Assembly: GCF_014199935.1 (NCBI RefSeq)
Contig: NZ_JACHOP010000002.1
Span: 372,001-436,000, forward strand
Reading direction: 5' to 3'
Origin: Methylorubrum rhodinum
GTDB taxonomy: Bacteria > Pseudomonadota > Alphaproteobacteria > Rhizobiales > Beijerinckiaceae
Length of the DNA: 64,000 bases
The translations under genes were made by a program, and so were the position numbers. The notes below the pieces were generated by a model. The model was not told the DNA's origin. It saw only the letters and a program-made list of their open reading frames with translations, and did not search any database. Shown here one piece after another: positions 26,796 through 35,921 of this stretch (positions are counted from its first letter, which is position 1; every line of letters begins with the position of its first letter).

Positions 26796-29765
26796 CTACA
26801 GATGCGCGATCAACGCCGAGACCTCGACGGGCGCCACACCCACCACTTCGTCCATCGCGCGGCCGACGAGGTCGCGGGCCACGTGGCAGCGGCGGAGCGC
26901 CGCCGCGTCCTCCGTCTCGGCCAGCCGGTCGAGGGCGGCGGCGAGGTCGGTCAGGCCGAAGCGCCGCGCGCCGGCCGCGATGGTGGCGGCCTCCGCCCGC
27001 AGGGTGGCGTCGTCGGCGAAGGTCACGTCGAGCAGCGCGACGAAGCCCCGCAGCGCGCCGCGGGCGCTCTCGGTTCCGAGCGAGGCGACGAGCCGGTCGT
27101 AGGCGGTCCGGTCGATCACCGGCATCGGCGCCGGGGCGCTGGCGGGCGCCTCCGCCAGCATCACCGCGGGCAGGTGCTCGGCGATCGCGCCGCAGAGGTG
27201 GCCGCGGTCGATCGGCTTGGCGACGTGGCCGTTCATGCCGGCCTCGCGGATCGCGTAGACCTGCTCGGGCAGGACGTTGGCGGTCAGCGCCAGGATCGGC
27301 ACGTGGCGGCAGGGATGGGGCAGGGCGCGGATGCGCCGCGTCGCGGTCAGCCCGTCCATGCCGGGCATCTGCACGTCCATCAGGACGAGGTCGTAGATGC
27401 GGGCCTGCACCGCCGCCAGCGCCGCCGCGCCGTCGTCGGCCACGTCGACCCGGCAGCCCTGCCGCTCCAGGATGCGGCGGGTCAGCTCCTGGTTGATCGT
27501 ATGATCCTCCACCAGCAGGATCTTTGCGCCCGCGAGCGGGCCGCCGACCGCCGGCGGCCCGGAGGCCTCCGCCGCGGGCTCGGGCGTTGCCGGCGCCGCC
27601 TCCGGCGCGGCCTGCGCGAACGCCGTCTCGGTGGCGGGCAGGTGCAGGCTGAAGCGGAAGCTCGATGCCTCGCCCGCGAACGACACCGTCTCCAGCCGCC
27701 CGCCCATCCGGGCGACGAGGCGCCCGGCGATGGCGAGGCCGAGCCCGTCCGGCTCGGCCGGCCGGGCATGGCCGCCGCTGCCGGTGAGCGCGAAGCTGAT
27801 CCGGTTCTCGGCGCCGCGCAGCGCGTAGAGCGAGAGGGTGACGAGGCCGCCGCGGCGCTCGCGCAGGTTGACGTTGAGCAGGTTGAGCAGGATCTGCCGC
27901 AGGCGCCGCGGATCGCCGCGCACCGCCCGCGGCAGGCCCGGCTCGATGCTGAGGCCGAGCGTCACGCCCTTGCCCGCGGCGGCGGGCCGGACGAAGGCGG
28001 TGACGCTCTCGATCGCCTCGGCGAGCGAAAAGTCCTCTTCCCGCAGGTGGAAGTCGCCGGCCTCGATGCGGGCGACGTCGAGGATGTCGTCCACCGCGGT
28101 CAGCATCGTGCCGGTGGCCTCGCTCACCAGCGCGAGGCAGCGCGCCTGCTCGGCGCTCAGGGGGGCTCCAGCGCCGAGCAGCTCGGTGTAGCCGCGGATG
28201 GTGGCGAGCGGCGTGCGGATCTCGTGGCTCATCATCGCCAGGAATTCCGACTTGGCCCGGCTGGCGTTCTCGGCCTTGGCCTTGGCCAGTTCCGCCATGT
28301 CGCAGGCGATGCGCAGTTCGTCGGCCTGCTGCTTGCGCGCGGTCACGTCGCGCATCACCGTGATGGTGGTCCGCGGCTGGCCCGGCGCGGCCCTGGCGAT
28401 GCGGCTGCTCACGCATTCGAGCCACAGCCAGGAGCCGTCCCGGTGGCGGGCGCGGAACAGTCCGACGGCCGCCGGCTGCCCGGCATCCAGCGCCGCGTGC
28501 ATGTCGCCGACGATCCGCTGGTCCTCCGGATGCACGAAGGTCGCGGGCGTCAGGGCCGCGCGGGCCTCTTCATCGTAGCCGAGCATCCGCTCGAACGCGG
28601 GCGAGACGTCGGCGCGGGCCCAGGTGCCGTCGCACAGGACGATGATGTCGCCGACATTGTCGGCCAGCATCCGGTAGCGGCTCTGGCTCGCCTCCGCCCG
28701 CGCCGCGAGCGCGGCCTGGGCCGCGTCGAGGGCGCTGCGCTGCTCGCCCAGCGTGCGCGAGGCCAGGGCCAGGGCATGCTCGACGATCCGGACCTCGCGG
28801 ATCACGCTGTCCTGGGCGGCCACGGTCTCGCCCCGGCCGATCGCCTCGGCCTTGGCGGCGAGCCGGGCGGCGGCGCGGGCGATGCGGCGGGCCAGCCGCA
28901 GGGCGAGCCAGCCGCCGAGGCCGATCAGCACCAGGGCCAGCGTCAGCAGCAGCACCAGCGAGCGCCGCAGCGGCGCCTCCAGCGCGTCCCGTCCGACGCC
29001 GACCGTGAAGCGCCAGTCGGACCGGCGCGAGGCTTCGGTGATCCGCATCACCGCGACGGCCCCGGCCTCCGCCGGGGCGGACAGCGCACCGTCAAATCCA
29101 TCGGACAGCGCATCGCCCGCCGGATCGGCCTGCCCGATCCGGGCGACGACGTTGCCGGCGCCGTCGACCACCGCCGCCCAGTAGGGCGCCCTGACGTGCG
29201 GGTTGCGGATCAGCGCCTCGACCTGCTCCGCCAGCGTCACCAGGGCGACGACCTTGACGACGACGTCCTCGCGCAGGACCGGAACGACGACGCTGACGAT
29301 CGGGCGCCCGGTCAGCTGGCTGGTCATTAGCCCCGAGACCACCGGCCGGCGCGTCGCCAGCAGCCGCTCGATCGTCTCGGGCCGGGGCATGACCGGCAGC
29401 GCCGTGTCGTCGGGCGCGCGCGTGTTGACGAGCTGACGCCCGTCGAGTTCGGCGAGGGTCACGGTCGTGCCCTCGGAATCGATGCTGGCCAGCGCCTGGG
29501 CCCGGAAGGCGCGCAGGTCGCCCGCATCGATCGAGGGCGAGGCCGCCAGCGTCCGGGCGACGGCCTCCATCCGGGCGAGATCGTGGTCGATCCGCTCGCG
29601 GACCTCCTCGCCGATCAGGGCGAGGGTGTGGGTCAGGCGGTCCCGCTCGCTCTCGACGTACCAGTGCGTCGCGAGGATCGCGACGGTCGCGGGCGGCAGC
29701 ATCAGCGCCAGCGCGAACAGGGCGAAGGAGACGACGAGCGGTCGAGAGCGCACACCTCCGGTCAT
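26796..29765 (-). CDS. Hybrid sensor kinase/response regulator with degenerate ATPase and HPt domains
   Basis: A 989-residue membrane protein. Transmembrane helices near residues 9-30 and 268-290 flank a periplasmic sensor region. A HAMP-like segment, a PAS domain (~360-475), a HisKA domain with H-box FLAMMSHEIRTPLATIRGY (His514), a receiver domain (KILLVEDHTINQEL, LMDVQMPGMDG, Asp797) and a C-terminal HPt-like helix bundle follow. The ATPase domain is shortened: the N-box position reads LLNLLNVNLRERRG, the G1 box reads FALTGSGGH without the adenine-binding Asp, and the lid is nearly absent, though DGLGLAIAGRLVARMGG remains. The HPt helix (AATIAAGARRFGLTDLA) lacks the usual His. It may be a receiver-output or pseudokinase sensor. 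It is divergent from lodA. The ATG at 29765 lacks a strong ribosome site; an upstream frame start at 29864 is possible. Confidence 0.85.
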   Translation of the reverse strand: MTGGVRSRPLVVSFALFALALMLPPATVAILATHWYVESERDRLTHTLALIGEEVRERIDHDLARMEAVARTLAASPSIDAGDLRAFRAQALASIDSEGTTVTLAELDGRQLVNTRAPDDTALPVMPRPETIERLLATRRPVVSGLMTSQLTGRPIVSVVVPVLREDVVVKVVALVTLAEQVEALIRNPHVRAPYWAAVVDGAGNVVARIGQADPAGDALSDGFDGALSAPAEAGAVAVMRITEASRRSDWRFTVGVGRDALEAPLRRSLVLLLTLALVLIGLGGWLALRLARRIARAAARLAAKAEAIGRGETVAAQDSVIREVRIVEHALALASRTLGEQRSALDAAQAALAARAEASQSRYRMLADNVGDIIVLCDGTWARADVSPAFERMLGYDEEARAALTPATFVHPEDQRIVGDMHAALDAGQPAAVGLFRARHRDGSWLWLECVSSRIARAAPGQPRTTITVMRDVTARKQQADELRIACDMAELAKAKAENASRAKSEFLAMMSHEIRTPLATIRGYTELLGAGAPLSAEQARCLALVSEATGTMLTAVDDILDVARIEAGDFHLREEDFSLAEAIESVTAFVRPAAAGKGVTLGLSIEPGLPRAVRGDPRRLRQILLNLLNVNLRERRGGLVTLSLYALRGAENRISFALTGSGGHARPAEPDGLGLAIAGRLVARMGGRLETVSFAGEASSFRFSLHLPATETAFAQAAPEAAPATPEPAAEASGPPAVGGPLAGAKILLVEDHTINQELTRRILERQGCRVDVADDGAAALAAVQARIYDLVLMDVQMPGMDGLTATRRIRALPHPCRHVPILALTANVLPEQVYAIREAGMNGHVAKPIDRGHLCGAIAEHLPAVMLAEAPASAPAPMPVIDRTAYDRLVASLGTESARGALRGFVALLDVTFADDATLRAEAATIAAGARRFGLTDLAAALDRLAETEDAAALRRCHVARDLVGRAMDEVVGVAPVEVSALIAHL

Positions 29766-29946
29766 CACGCCGTCACGCCACCATTCCCCGCGATCCGGCA
29801 CCGGTTCTACCCGCGCAGCCGTTAATGCTTCGCCCGCCGCGATGCTTGGGCGAGATGCAACCAAAAGAATGCGAATCGGATCGTGCTCCGTCTATGGTTG
29901 ATCGACGGCGGCGCGCGCGCGTGCCGTGGCGAGGGGAGGAGCAGGC
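29766..29946. promoter_or_regulatory. Divergent promoter region, sensor kinase / lodA
   Basis: This 181-base gap between the sensor kinase and lodA starts must hold both promoters. A relatively AT-rich patch with GATGCAACCAAAAGAATGCG (29852 onward) is the only local drop in GC. GGGGAGGAG at about 29933 is the lodA ribosome site. No clear operator palindrome is seen. Confidence 0.4.
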
Positions 29947-31878
29947 ATGGCGAAGCCGAGGACGGCGGGCGGGGCCGCGGACGGCACGATCGTGAAGGCG
30001 GCGATCTATCCCTCGATCGGGATCGCCCGCGTCGGCAACAGCCCGACCGGGTGGTATCTCGGGCCGGAGGTGCCCGACCCGCTGCCGCAGCCTCCGGGCT
30101 TCTACCGGGACAAGTCCGGCGCGCTGAAGCGCGAGGCGGCCCGGTTCCGGGTCTACGGGCTCGACGCCTCCGACACCATCGTGCGCGAGCTGACCGCCGC
30201 GGACGCCGAGATCGCCTGGACGGTGCAACTCGCCAACACCAAGGCCGCCTGGTACGGCTTCCAACTCGCCCTCGACATCCCGGAGGCCTCCGCCGAGGGA
30301 TCGACGCCGACAACCCTGCGCAATCCCCAGGTGAGCGACCGGGCGGCGCTGGCGATCACGCCGCGGGCCCGCACCGTCTCGGGCAGGAAGCAGGGGGACC
30401 AGCGCTTCGACGACGGCACCTTCATGGGCAAGCCTGTCACGCTCGGCGCGATCCGGACGGACGAGGCCGGGCGCCTCGTGGTGCTCGGCGGGCACGGCGT
30501 CTCCGCCTCGTCCATCGGCGCCAAGGCCTCGACCTTCGCCAACAACGACACGTGGCACGACGACGTCGCCGACGGTCCGGTCACTGCCCGCGTCACCCTC
30601 GCCGGCCGGGAACTGCCGGTGGAGCCGGCCTGGATCGTCGTGGCGCCGCCGAATTACGGCCCCAACCGAAAGTCGGTCCGCACGCTGTGGGACCTGATGC
30701 GCGACGGCGCCGTCGCCAACGGCTGGCTGCCGAAGATGACCCGCCCGTCCTTCACCGAGGACATCCTGCCGATCTTCCAGCGGATGGCGGGGCTGCAATG
30801 GGTCAACAAGGGGTTTGCCGACGGCTTCGGCTGGAAGGGTCTGTTCGAGCTGACGCCCGAGACGATCGCCCGCCTCGCCTCGCCCGACGCGTCGAACGAG
30901 GAGTGGCGCCGGGTCGTCGCCAACCAGTTCCGCATCGGCAGCCTGACCCGGGACGACACGCGCGACAGCTGGTCGCCGGTGCCCTGGCCCTGGATCTACG
31001 GCGACGCCATGAACCAGCCGCCCGCGCTCTCGCCGCGCCAGAACAGCAGCCTGAGCAACCTGCAGATCAAGGCGCTTCAGCTCTGGGTGAAGGGCGCGTT
31101 CGAGGCCGATCACGATCCGGCCCGGCCGATCCCGCGCCGGATCGAGGAGGTGCCGCTCGCGCGCCAGGGCGACGTGCTGACCAAGGCGGCGCTCGATTTC
31201 TGCCTCGCCGACGCCTTTCATCCGGGCTGCGAGATGACGTGGCCGGTGCGCCAGCCCGCGCTCTACCGCGCTCCGTTCCGCTTCGCCCACGCGCCCGAGG
31301 GCTGGACCGAGCCGGATTTCGGCATGGAGCTGACCTACGCCCGGGCGGACGCGCCCGACGGCTGCCTCGGGCCGCAGCGTCCCGGCGGGATCACCCGCTG
31401 GATGGCGGTGCCGTGGCAGACCGACACGGCGAGCTGCCGCGCCGGCTACGACAAGGCCTACGATCCGCACACCCCGACCTTCTGGCCGGCGCGGGTGCCC
31501 AACCACGTGCTGACCCGCGACGACTACGACGTCGTCATGGACCGCAAGCGCCCGCTGCCGGAGCGCAAGGCGGCCTTCGCCCGCCGGGAGAACTGGGACG
31601 ACTCGCTCGACCGCACCGCCCCCTACGTGACGCAGATCAACACGATGATCGACCATTTCGACCGGATGGGCGTGGTCGAGAGCCTGCCCGGCCCCGCCGA
31701 CGACGACTTCCCCGCCGTGATCGAGGCGCAGGACCGGCCGCCGAACGAGACGCCGACCCCGGAGCGGGCGGGCGCGCCGGCCCTGTTCGCGACCGCGGCG
31801 GCGCCCGATCCGGCCGAGGTCACCGACCTGTCGGGGATCGACAAGGTGCGCCGCCTGCCGCCGCGCCTGCACCGCTGA
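29947..31878 (+). CDS. LodA-like cysteine tryptophylquinone (CTQ) amino-acid oxidase
   Basis: A 643-residue protein of the LodA/GoxA family, which oxidatively deaminates amino acids (lysine at the epsilon position, or glycine) and releases hydrogen peroxide and ammonia. Family marks are IYPSIGIARVGNS near the N-terminus, DSWSPVPWPWIYGDAM, and the cofactor region FHPGCEMTWPVRQPALYR followed by RWMAVPWQTDTASCRAGYD. Cys428 and Trp490 are the expected partners of the CTQ crosslink; their spacing of 62 is close to that of LodA (Cys516/Trp581). There is no Sec or Tat signal. The start at ATG 29947 follows GGGGAGGAGCAGGC. The flavoprotein gene needed for cofactor formation follows after 17 bases. 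The substrate cannot be predicted. Confidence 0.88.
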   Translation: MAKPRTAGGAADGTIVKAAIYPSIGIARVGNSPTGWYLGPEVPDPLPQPPGFYRDKSGALKREAARFRVYGLDASDTIVRELTAADAEIAWTVQLANTKAAWYGFQLALDIPEASAEGSTPTTLRNPQVSDRAALAITPRARTVSGRKQGDQRFDDGTFMGKPVTLGAIRTDEAGRLVVLGGHGVSASSIGAKASTFANNDTWHDDVADGPVTARVTLAGRELPVEPAWIVVAPPNYGPNRKSVRTLWDLMRDGAVANGWLPKMTRPSFTEDILPIFQRMAGLQWVNKGFADGFGWKGLFELTPETIARLASPDASNEEWRRVVANQFRIGSLTRDDTRDSWSPVPWPWIYGDAMNQPPALSPRQNSSLSNLQIKALQLWVKGAFEADHDPARPIPRRIEEVPLARQGDVLTKAALDFCLADAFHPGCEMTWPVRQPALYRAPFRFAHAPEGWTEPDFGMELTYARADAPDGCLGPQRPGGITRWMAVPWQTDTASCRAGYDKAYDPHTPTFWPARVPNHVLTRDDYDVVMDRKRPLPERKAAFARRENWDDSLDRTAPYVTQINTMIDHFDRMGVVESLPGPADDDFPAVIEAQDRPPNETPTPERAGAPALFATAAAPDPAEVTDLSGIDKVRRLPPRLHR

Positions 31879-31895
31879 GCCGGGGCCGGCCGGAC

Positions 31896-33041
31896 GTGGA
31901 GCCGACCGCCGACGTCGCGGTGGTGGGCGCCGGCCCGGCCGGGGCCGCCGCCGCCCTGATGCTGGCGCCCGACCACCGCGTCCTGCTGGTGGACCGGCTC
32001 GACGCCGCCGCGCCGCCGGCCGCCCGGATCGGCGAGAGCCTGCCCGGAGCGGCCCGGCGGCTCCTGCGGGACATGGGGCTGTGGGAGGCGTTCCTCGCCG
32101 AGGGGCATGTGCCGCGCCACGGCGCCGACAGCCTGTGGGGCGGGCCGGACCTCGTCTCGGCGGAGAGCCTCCGCGATCTCGACGGGCCGGGCTGGCATCT
32201 CGACCGGGCGCGGTTCGATGCGTGGCTGCGGGACCGCGCCGTCCGGCGCGGGGCCGCCCTGGTGGCGCCCGCCCGGCTCGCCGGCCTCGCGCGCGACGGT
32301 GCGGGCTGGCGGCTGGTCCTGATCCGGCACGGACGCGAACTGCCGGTGCGCGCCCGCTTCGTGATCGAGGCCGGGGGGCGCGCGGCCCCGGTCGCGCGGG
32401 CGCTCGGCCTGGCGCGGGCGCGCCACGACCGGCTGATCTGCCGCTGGCTGCACGGGCGGGCCGCGGGCGAGGCCGGCCGCAGCTTCGTCGCGGCCGAGCC
32501 CGACGGCTGGTGGTACTCTGCCGCCCTGCCCGGAGGGCGGCGCGTGCTGGCCTTCCACACCGATGCCGACTTGGCCGCGGCACGGGAGACGGCGGGCGCC
32601 GCCGCCCTCCTGGCCCGCGCCCGAATGCAGCCGGGCCTGTCCGCGATCCTGGCGGCGACCGGCTTCGCGCCCGACGGGCCGCCCTCCGTCTGCGCCGCCC
32701 ATGGCGGACGCCCGGCGACCGTCGCCGGTCCCGGCTGGCTCGCGGTGGGCGATGCGGCGCTCGCCTGCGACCCGCTCTCGTCCCAGGGGCTCCTCAACGC
32801 GCTCTACTCGGCGTTGATGGCCGCCGACGCGGTCCGCGCCGCGCTGGCGGGCGAGGCCGACGCTTCCGAGGAGTATCGCCGGACGATCGGGCGCGTCGCG
32901 CACGCCTACCGCGATCATCTCGCCGCCTGGTACGATCTGGAGGACCGCTGGCCCGCGCACCCGTTCTGGGCCCGGCGCCGGACGGCGGGTCAGGGTGTCG
33001 GCGCGGCAGGCCGGAGGCCGGAGCGGGCCCTTCGCCCCTGA
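31896..33041 (+). CDS. LodB-like FAD-dependent oxidoreductase (CTQ maturation)
   Basis: A 381-residue flavoprotein of the tryptophan-halogenase/LodB-like superfamily. It has the N-terminal dinucleotide fold VAVVGAGPAGAAAALMLA, then ARIGESLPGAARRLL, and the second FAD motif GWLAVGDAALACDPLSSQGL. LodB partners oxidise the precursor tryptophan so that the quinone and thioether bond form. A GTG start at 31896 puts the Rossmann fold at residue 8. With lodA it forms a two-gene operon, and the short spacing supports co-translation. The C-terminus ends 4 bases before the stop codon of a convergent gene. Confidence 0.88.
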   Translation: MEPTADVAVVGAGPAGAAAALMLAPDHRVLLVDRLDAAAPPAARIGESLPGAARRLLRDMGLWEAFLAEGHVPRHGADSLWGGPDLVSAESLRDLDGPGWHLDRARFDAWLRDRAVRRGAALVAPARLAGLARDGAGWRLVLIRHGRELPVRARFVIEAGGRAAPVARALGLARARHDRLICRWLHGRAAGEAGRSFVAAEPDGWWYSAALPGGRRVLAFHTDADLAAARETAGAAALLARARMQPGLSAILAATGFAPDGPPSVCAAHGGRPATVAGPGWLAVGDAALACDPLSSQGLLNALYSALMAADAVRAALAGEADASEEYRRTIGRVAHAYRDHLAAWYDLEDRWPAHPFWARRRTAGQGVGAAGRRPERALRP

Positions 33042-33045
33042 GCGG

Positions 33046-33438
33046 TCAGAGCGTCGCCAGCGCCGCCGCGAGGCCGAGATTGGTGAGCTGGTGCAGGAAC
33101 TGGTCGACGCCGATCAGCCACCAGAATTGCACGTCGTCCGAATCCCAGCCGCCGCGATGGCCGAGCACCGACTTGGCACGGTCGACGGCGAAATGGACCG
33201 CGAAATCGACGAGCGCCAGCCACCAGAGCCGCGGCGCCACGAGGAGCGCGATGGCGAGCGTCAGCCCGGCATGGCCCAGCGCGTGCAGGCCGAGCGGGAC
33301 GAGCCAGCCGTGCCGCCGCTCCTTGCCGCGGGCCATGGCGCCGGTCTGGAACAGGAAATCGGCCACGACGTGCTTGAGCGCGAAGACCCCGGCGAGCAGC
33401 AGGAAGGGCAGGAGCGGGACCGCGGGGGAGGAAGGCAA
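33046..33438 (-). CDS. DUF3307 membrane protein
   Basis: A 130-residue protein with about four hydrophobic helices. The conserved KHVVADFLFQTGAMARGKERR segment and the His-rich GLHALGHAGLTL and DFAVHFAVDRAKS stretches match the DUF3307 family. Function is unknown; some relatives are found next to phage-like or SOS genes, but nothing of that kind is nearby here. It is convergent with the LodB-like gene, with 4 bases between stop codons. Confidence 0.75.
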   Translation of the reverse strand: MPSSPAVPLLPFLLLAGVFALKHVVADFLFQTGAMARGKERRHGWLVPLGLHALGHAGLTLAIALLVAPRLWWLALVDFAVHFAVDRAKSVLGHRGGWDSDDVQFWWLIGVDQFLHQLTNLGLAAALATL

Positions 33439-33584
33439 GAGGATCGGCCTGGACGGCGAAGGGGGCGGTGATTGGACCGGCTCGCGCCCGGTTCGGCAAG
33501 CGGTTCGATGCGCCTCCTCCCGCGGGAGCGGGCCGAGCCCATCCCCGATCCGATCACATGCATGCGAATGTCAGCCGAGCGATC

Positions 33585-34925
33585 TCAGCGGGGTCCGCCC
33601 CCGCCGAAGCCGCCCGGACCGCCGCCGCCGCCGAAACTGCCCGGCCCACCGCCGAAGCCGCCGGGGCCGCCCCCGCCGAAGCCGCCTCCGCCCGGACGAC
33701 CGCCGCCGAAGCCCGGCGGGCCCCCGCCGAAGCCGCCCGGCGCGGGGCCGCCGAATCCGCCGCCGAATCCGCCGCCTTGGCCGGGTGCGGGTCGCGTGTC
33801 GATCGGGAAATTGCCGGAGCCGGGCCCCGGACCACCGCGGCCCGGCACGAAGCCGCCGCCGGCCGGGTCGTGCCCGCCGGGCCGCATCGATGGCGCATCG
33901 ACGCCGCCCGGACGAGCGCCAGAGGGACCGCTCCCCGGCGGGCCGCCGGGGCGTCCGCTGCCTGCCGGCCCGCTGCCGCCGCGGGGCGAAGGGCCGTCGC
34001 CGCGCACGGACTCGACATTCATGCGCCCGTCACGACCGACGCCCGCCTCGATCACCGCCGGCCCCGCGCCGGGCAGCGCGCCCGGACCCGCCCGGCCCGT
34101 CACCGCGAGGCCGGAGCCGAGGCGTAAGCCGCCGCCGCCCGGCACGACGTAGCCCTCGACCGAGGCACGGGCGAGGCCCGCCGGGAACGGGCGGCTGACG
34201 TCGCGGGCGGCGGTCACCGAAAAGCCCGACCCGTCGGGCCGCCCCTCGACGAGGACGCGCCGCCCGGAAAGCCCGCTTTTCAGCCCGTCGAGCGCGAGGC
34301 CGCCGATGCGCGCGACGCCGTCGGGGCCGCGCCGCACCGGGCCGGCGACGCGGTCCGGCCCGTCGGCACGGGGCTCGATCAGGCTCGCCACCACCGTGCC
34401 GTCGCCCCGACGCAGGCCGCTCACCGCCACCCGCTCGCCGACCGCGAAGGGTTTTTGGGACGTGAGGCTTTCGGTGGAGACCGTCTGCCCGAGCACCGTC
34501 AGGCGGCCGGGAGCGGAGGCCTCGACCGGGCCGACGACCTCGCTCGTCACCGCGATGGCGCGCGTACTGAGCCCACCCTCCGGCCCGCGGGCGACCACGC
34601 GCACGACGTGGCCGATCCTGAGGTCCGCGGCGCGGGCCGGGCGCCCGTCGATGGTGACGCGCACGTCCGCCGGGTAGGCGATGCGCAACCCGTTGACCAC
34701 GATGGAGCCGAACCGGCGGATCGTGCCGATCACCCCCGTGCCGCCGATGCCGCGGTCGCCGCCAAGGCCCTCGTCCGGCTCGGGCCGCGCCCCGGTGCCG
34801 CCGATGCCGCGATCCTGCGGCGGCTCGGCGCCGGTCTGGGGCCGGGCGGCGTGCGGCCAGGCCAGCGCGGTGCCCGCGAGCAGCGCCAGCAGCCCGCGGC
34901 GGGTCGGGTGCGCGGGGCGGCTCAA
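33585..34925 (-). CDS. DUF5666 protein with Gly/Pro-rich tail
   Basis: A 446-residue exported protein. The N-terminus looks like a Tat signal (PTRRGLLALLAGTALAWPHA). Two DRGIGGTG repeats lead into several small beta-barrel modules (VIGTIRRFGSIVVNGLRI, VVGPVEASAPGRLTVLGQTV, RRVLVEGRPDGSGFSVTA) typical of DUF5666. The last ~150 residues are low-complexity Gly, Pro and Phe (GGGFGGGFGGPAPGG). Its start overlaps the stop of the DUF6502 gene by 4 bases, so the two are translationally coupled. The role is unknown; a cell-surface or periplasmic structural part is a guess. Confidence 0.75.
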   Translation of the reverse strand: MSRPAHPTRRGLLALLAGTALAWPHAARPQTGAEPPQDRGIGGTGARPEPDEGLGGDRGIGGTGVIGTIRRFGSIVVNGLRIAYPADVRVTIDGRPARAADLRIGHVVRVVARGPEGGLSTRAIAVTSEVVGPVEASAPGRLTVLGQTVSTESLTSQKPFAVGERVAVSGLRRGDGTVVASLIEPRADGPDRVAGPVRRGPDGVARIGGLALDGLKSGLSGRRVLVEGRPDGSGFSVTAARDVSRPFPAGLARASVEGYVVPGGGGLRLGSGLAVTGRAGPGALPGAGPAVIEAGVGRDGRMNVESVRGDGPSPRGGSGPAGSGRPGGPPGSGPSGARPGGVDAPSMRPGGHDPAGGGFVPGRGGPGPGSGNFPIDTRPAPGQGGGFGGGFGGPAPGGFGGGPPGFGGGRPGGGGFGGGGPGGFGGGPGSFGGGGGPGGFGGGGPR

Positions 34926-35773
34926 GGCGCGCGGCCCCGGCCGGCTTCAGGCGCCTCCACCTCCTCGCGAAAGATGTAGATTCCGAAGTTCCAGCGGTGG
35001 CGTCCGCCCGGATCGTCGGCGCAGGCCGCGTGCGCCTCGGCGTTGGCCTGCTTCAGCGCGCCCATGGCGATCTCCCGCGCGCGGCTCTCCAGCTGCGCGG
35101 CGAGCGCGTCGGAGAGCCCGTCGTAATGCACCGCGCGCTCGAAGAAACGGGGGGCGGGGCCGGCGACGTTCTCCACGGCCGCCGCGAGATGGTCGTGCAG
35201 GTTGCGGCCGAAATAGTAGAGCTGCGGCTCGGCCCCGCCGCGGGGCAGGTAGGCCGCCTCCAGGAGCTGCACCCGGCCCTCCGGATCGAGCACGGCCACG
35301 CCCCGGTCGAGCCATTCGTCGAGCACCGCGCGGGGGCGCACGTCCTTGGTCACGCCCGCGACCAGGCTCTCGAAGGAGGGCGCGCCGGCCTCGGCCGTGC
35401 GCGGCAGCGGCAGGGGGCGTCCGTTCCCGTCGGTGAAATCGGGCGCGGCGAGCCAGCGGGCGATGATCCGGCTCGTGCGCGAGACCGTGGCCGGCACCTG
35501 ACTCACTGGCGCGCCGGCGCCGCGCAGGCGCCGCACCTCCTTGCGGTGGATGCCGGTGAGCAGGCTGACGCGGCTGTCGGTCTGCTCCTTGCCGGGCAGG
35601 GCGAAATCGTACTCGGCCACGTTCACGTAGAGCTCGCGCAGCAGGTCCGTCAGCGCCGGGAAGGTGATCCCGCGCTGGACCAACAGGCGCACGAGCGGGC
35701 GCAGCAGACGAGCCACCGGCCCGTGCAGGGCGGCACCGTCCCGGCTCGGATCGGGGTCGATCGACTCTGGCAT
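34922..35773 (-). CDS. DUF6502 family protein, possible regulator
   Basis: A 283-residue cytoplasmic protein without signal peptide or transmembrane helix. It shows ARLLRPLVRLLVQRGITFPA, SRVSLLTGIHRKEVRRLRG (a helix-turn-helix-like segment near residues 65-85) and RIIARWLAAPDFTD, the pattern I associate with DUF6502. The helix-turn-helix-like segment and its divergent position next to four GTGGGA boxes suggest that it could be a DNA-binding regulator of this locus; that is inference. It is followed by the overlapping DUF5666 gene. Confidence 0.7.
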   Translation of the reverse strand: MPESIDPDPSRDGAALHGPVARLLRPLVRLLVQRGITFPALTDLLRELYVNVAEYDFALPGKEQTDSRVSLLTGIHRKEVRRLRGAGAPVSQVPATVSRTSRIIARWLAAPDFTDGNGRPLPLPRTAEAGAPSFESLVAGVTKDVRPRAVLDEWLDRGVAVLDPEGRVQLLEAAYLPRGGAEPQLYYFGRNLHDHLAAAVENVAGPAPRFFERAVHYDGLSDALAAQLESRAREIAMGALKQANAEAHAACADDPGGRHRWNFGIYIFREEVEAPEAGRGRAP

Positions 35774-35796
35774 GGGTCGAACTTAGCGACCTCGAT

Positions 35797-35898
35797 GTGG
35801 GACACAATCCCACGACGTGCGCTCCGGCACCCTTGCCAACCGATTTTCGATTGACGTGGGATTTTTGCACACGCATATTTTCGTGGTCATTTTTCCCA
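35797..35898. promoter_or_regulatory. Four GTGGGA boxes in a divergent promoter region
   Basis: The 148-base gap between the DUF6502 gene and the plus-strand small-protein gene contains GTGGGA at 35797 and 35857 and its complement TCCCAC at 35808 and 35893. The first two form a palindrome GTGGGACACAATCCCAC; the second two face each other across about 30 AT-rich bases (CACACGCATATTTTCGTGG). Each box has the extended form YGTGGGA. This arrangement fits a cooperative regulator site covering both promoters. Confidence 0.65.
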
Positions 35899-35921
35899 CG
35901 AAACAACGAAGGATCGACGCG

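Noticed and set aside
32081..34198. Plus-strand frame of about 700 codons after lodA
   Set aside because: It overlaps the LodB-like gene in another frame and three minus-strand genes; composition is typical of a shadow.
33468..34198. Proline-rich plus-strand frames opposite the DUF5666 gene
   Set aside because: They are the complement of the Gly-rich tail, which necessarily reads as Pro/Ala/Arg on the other strand.
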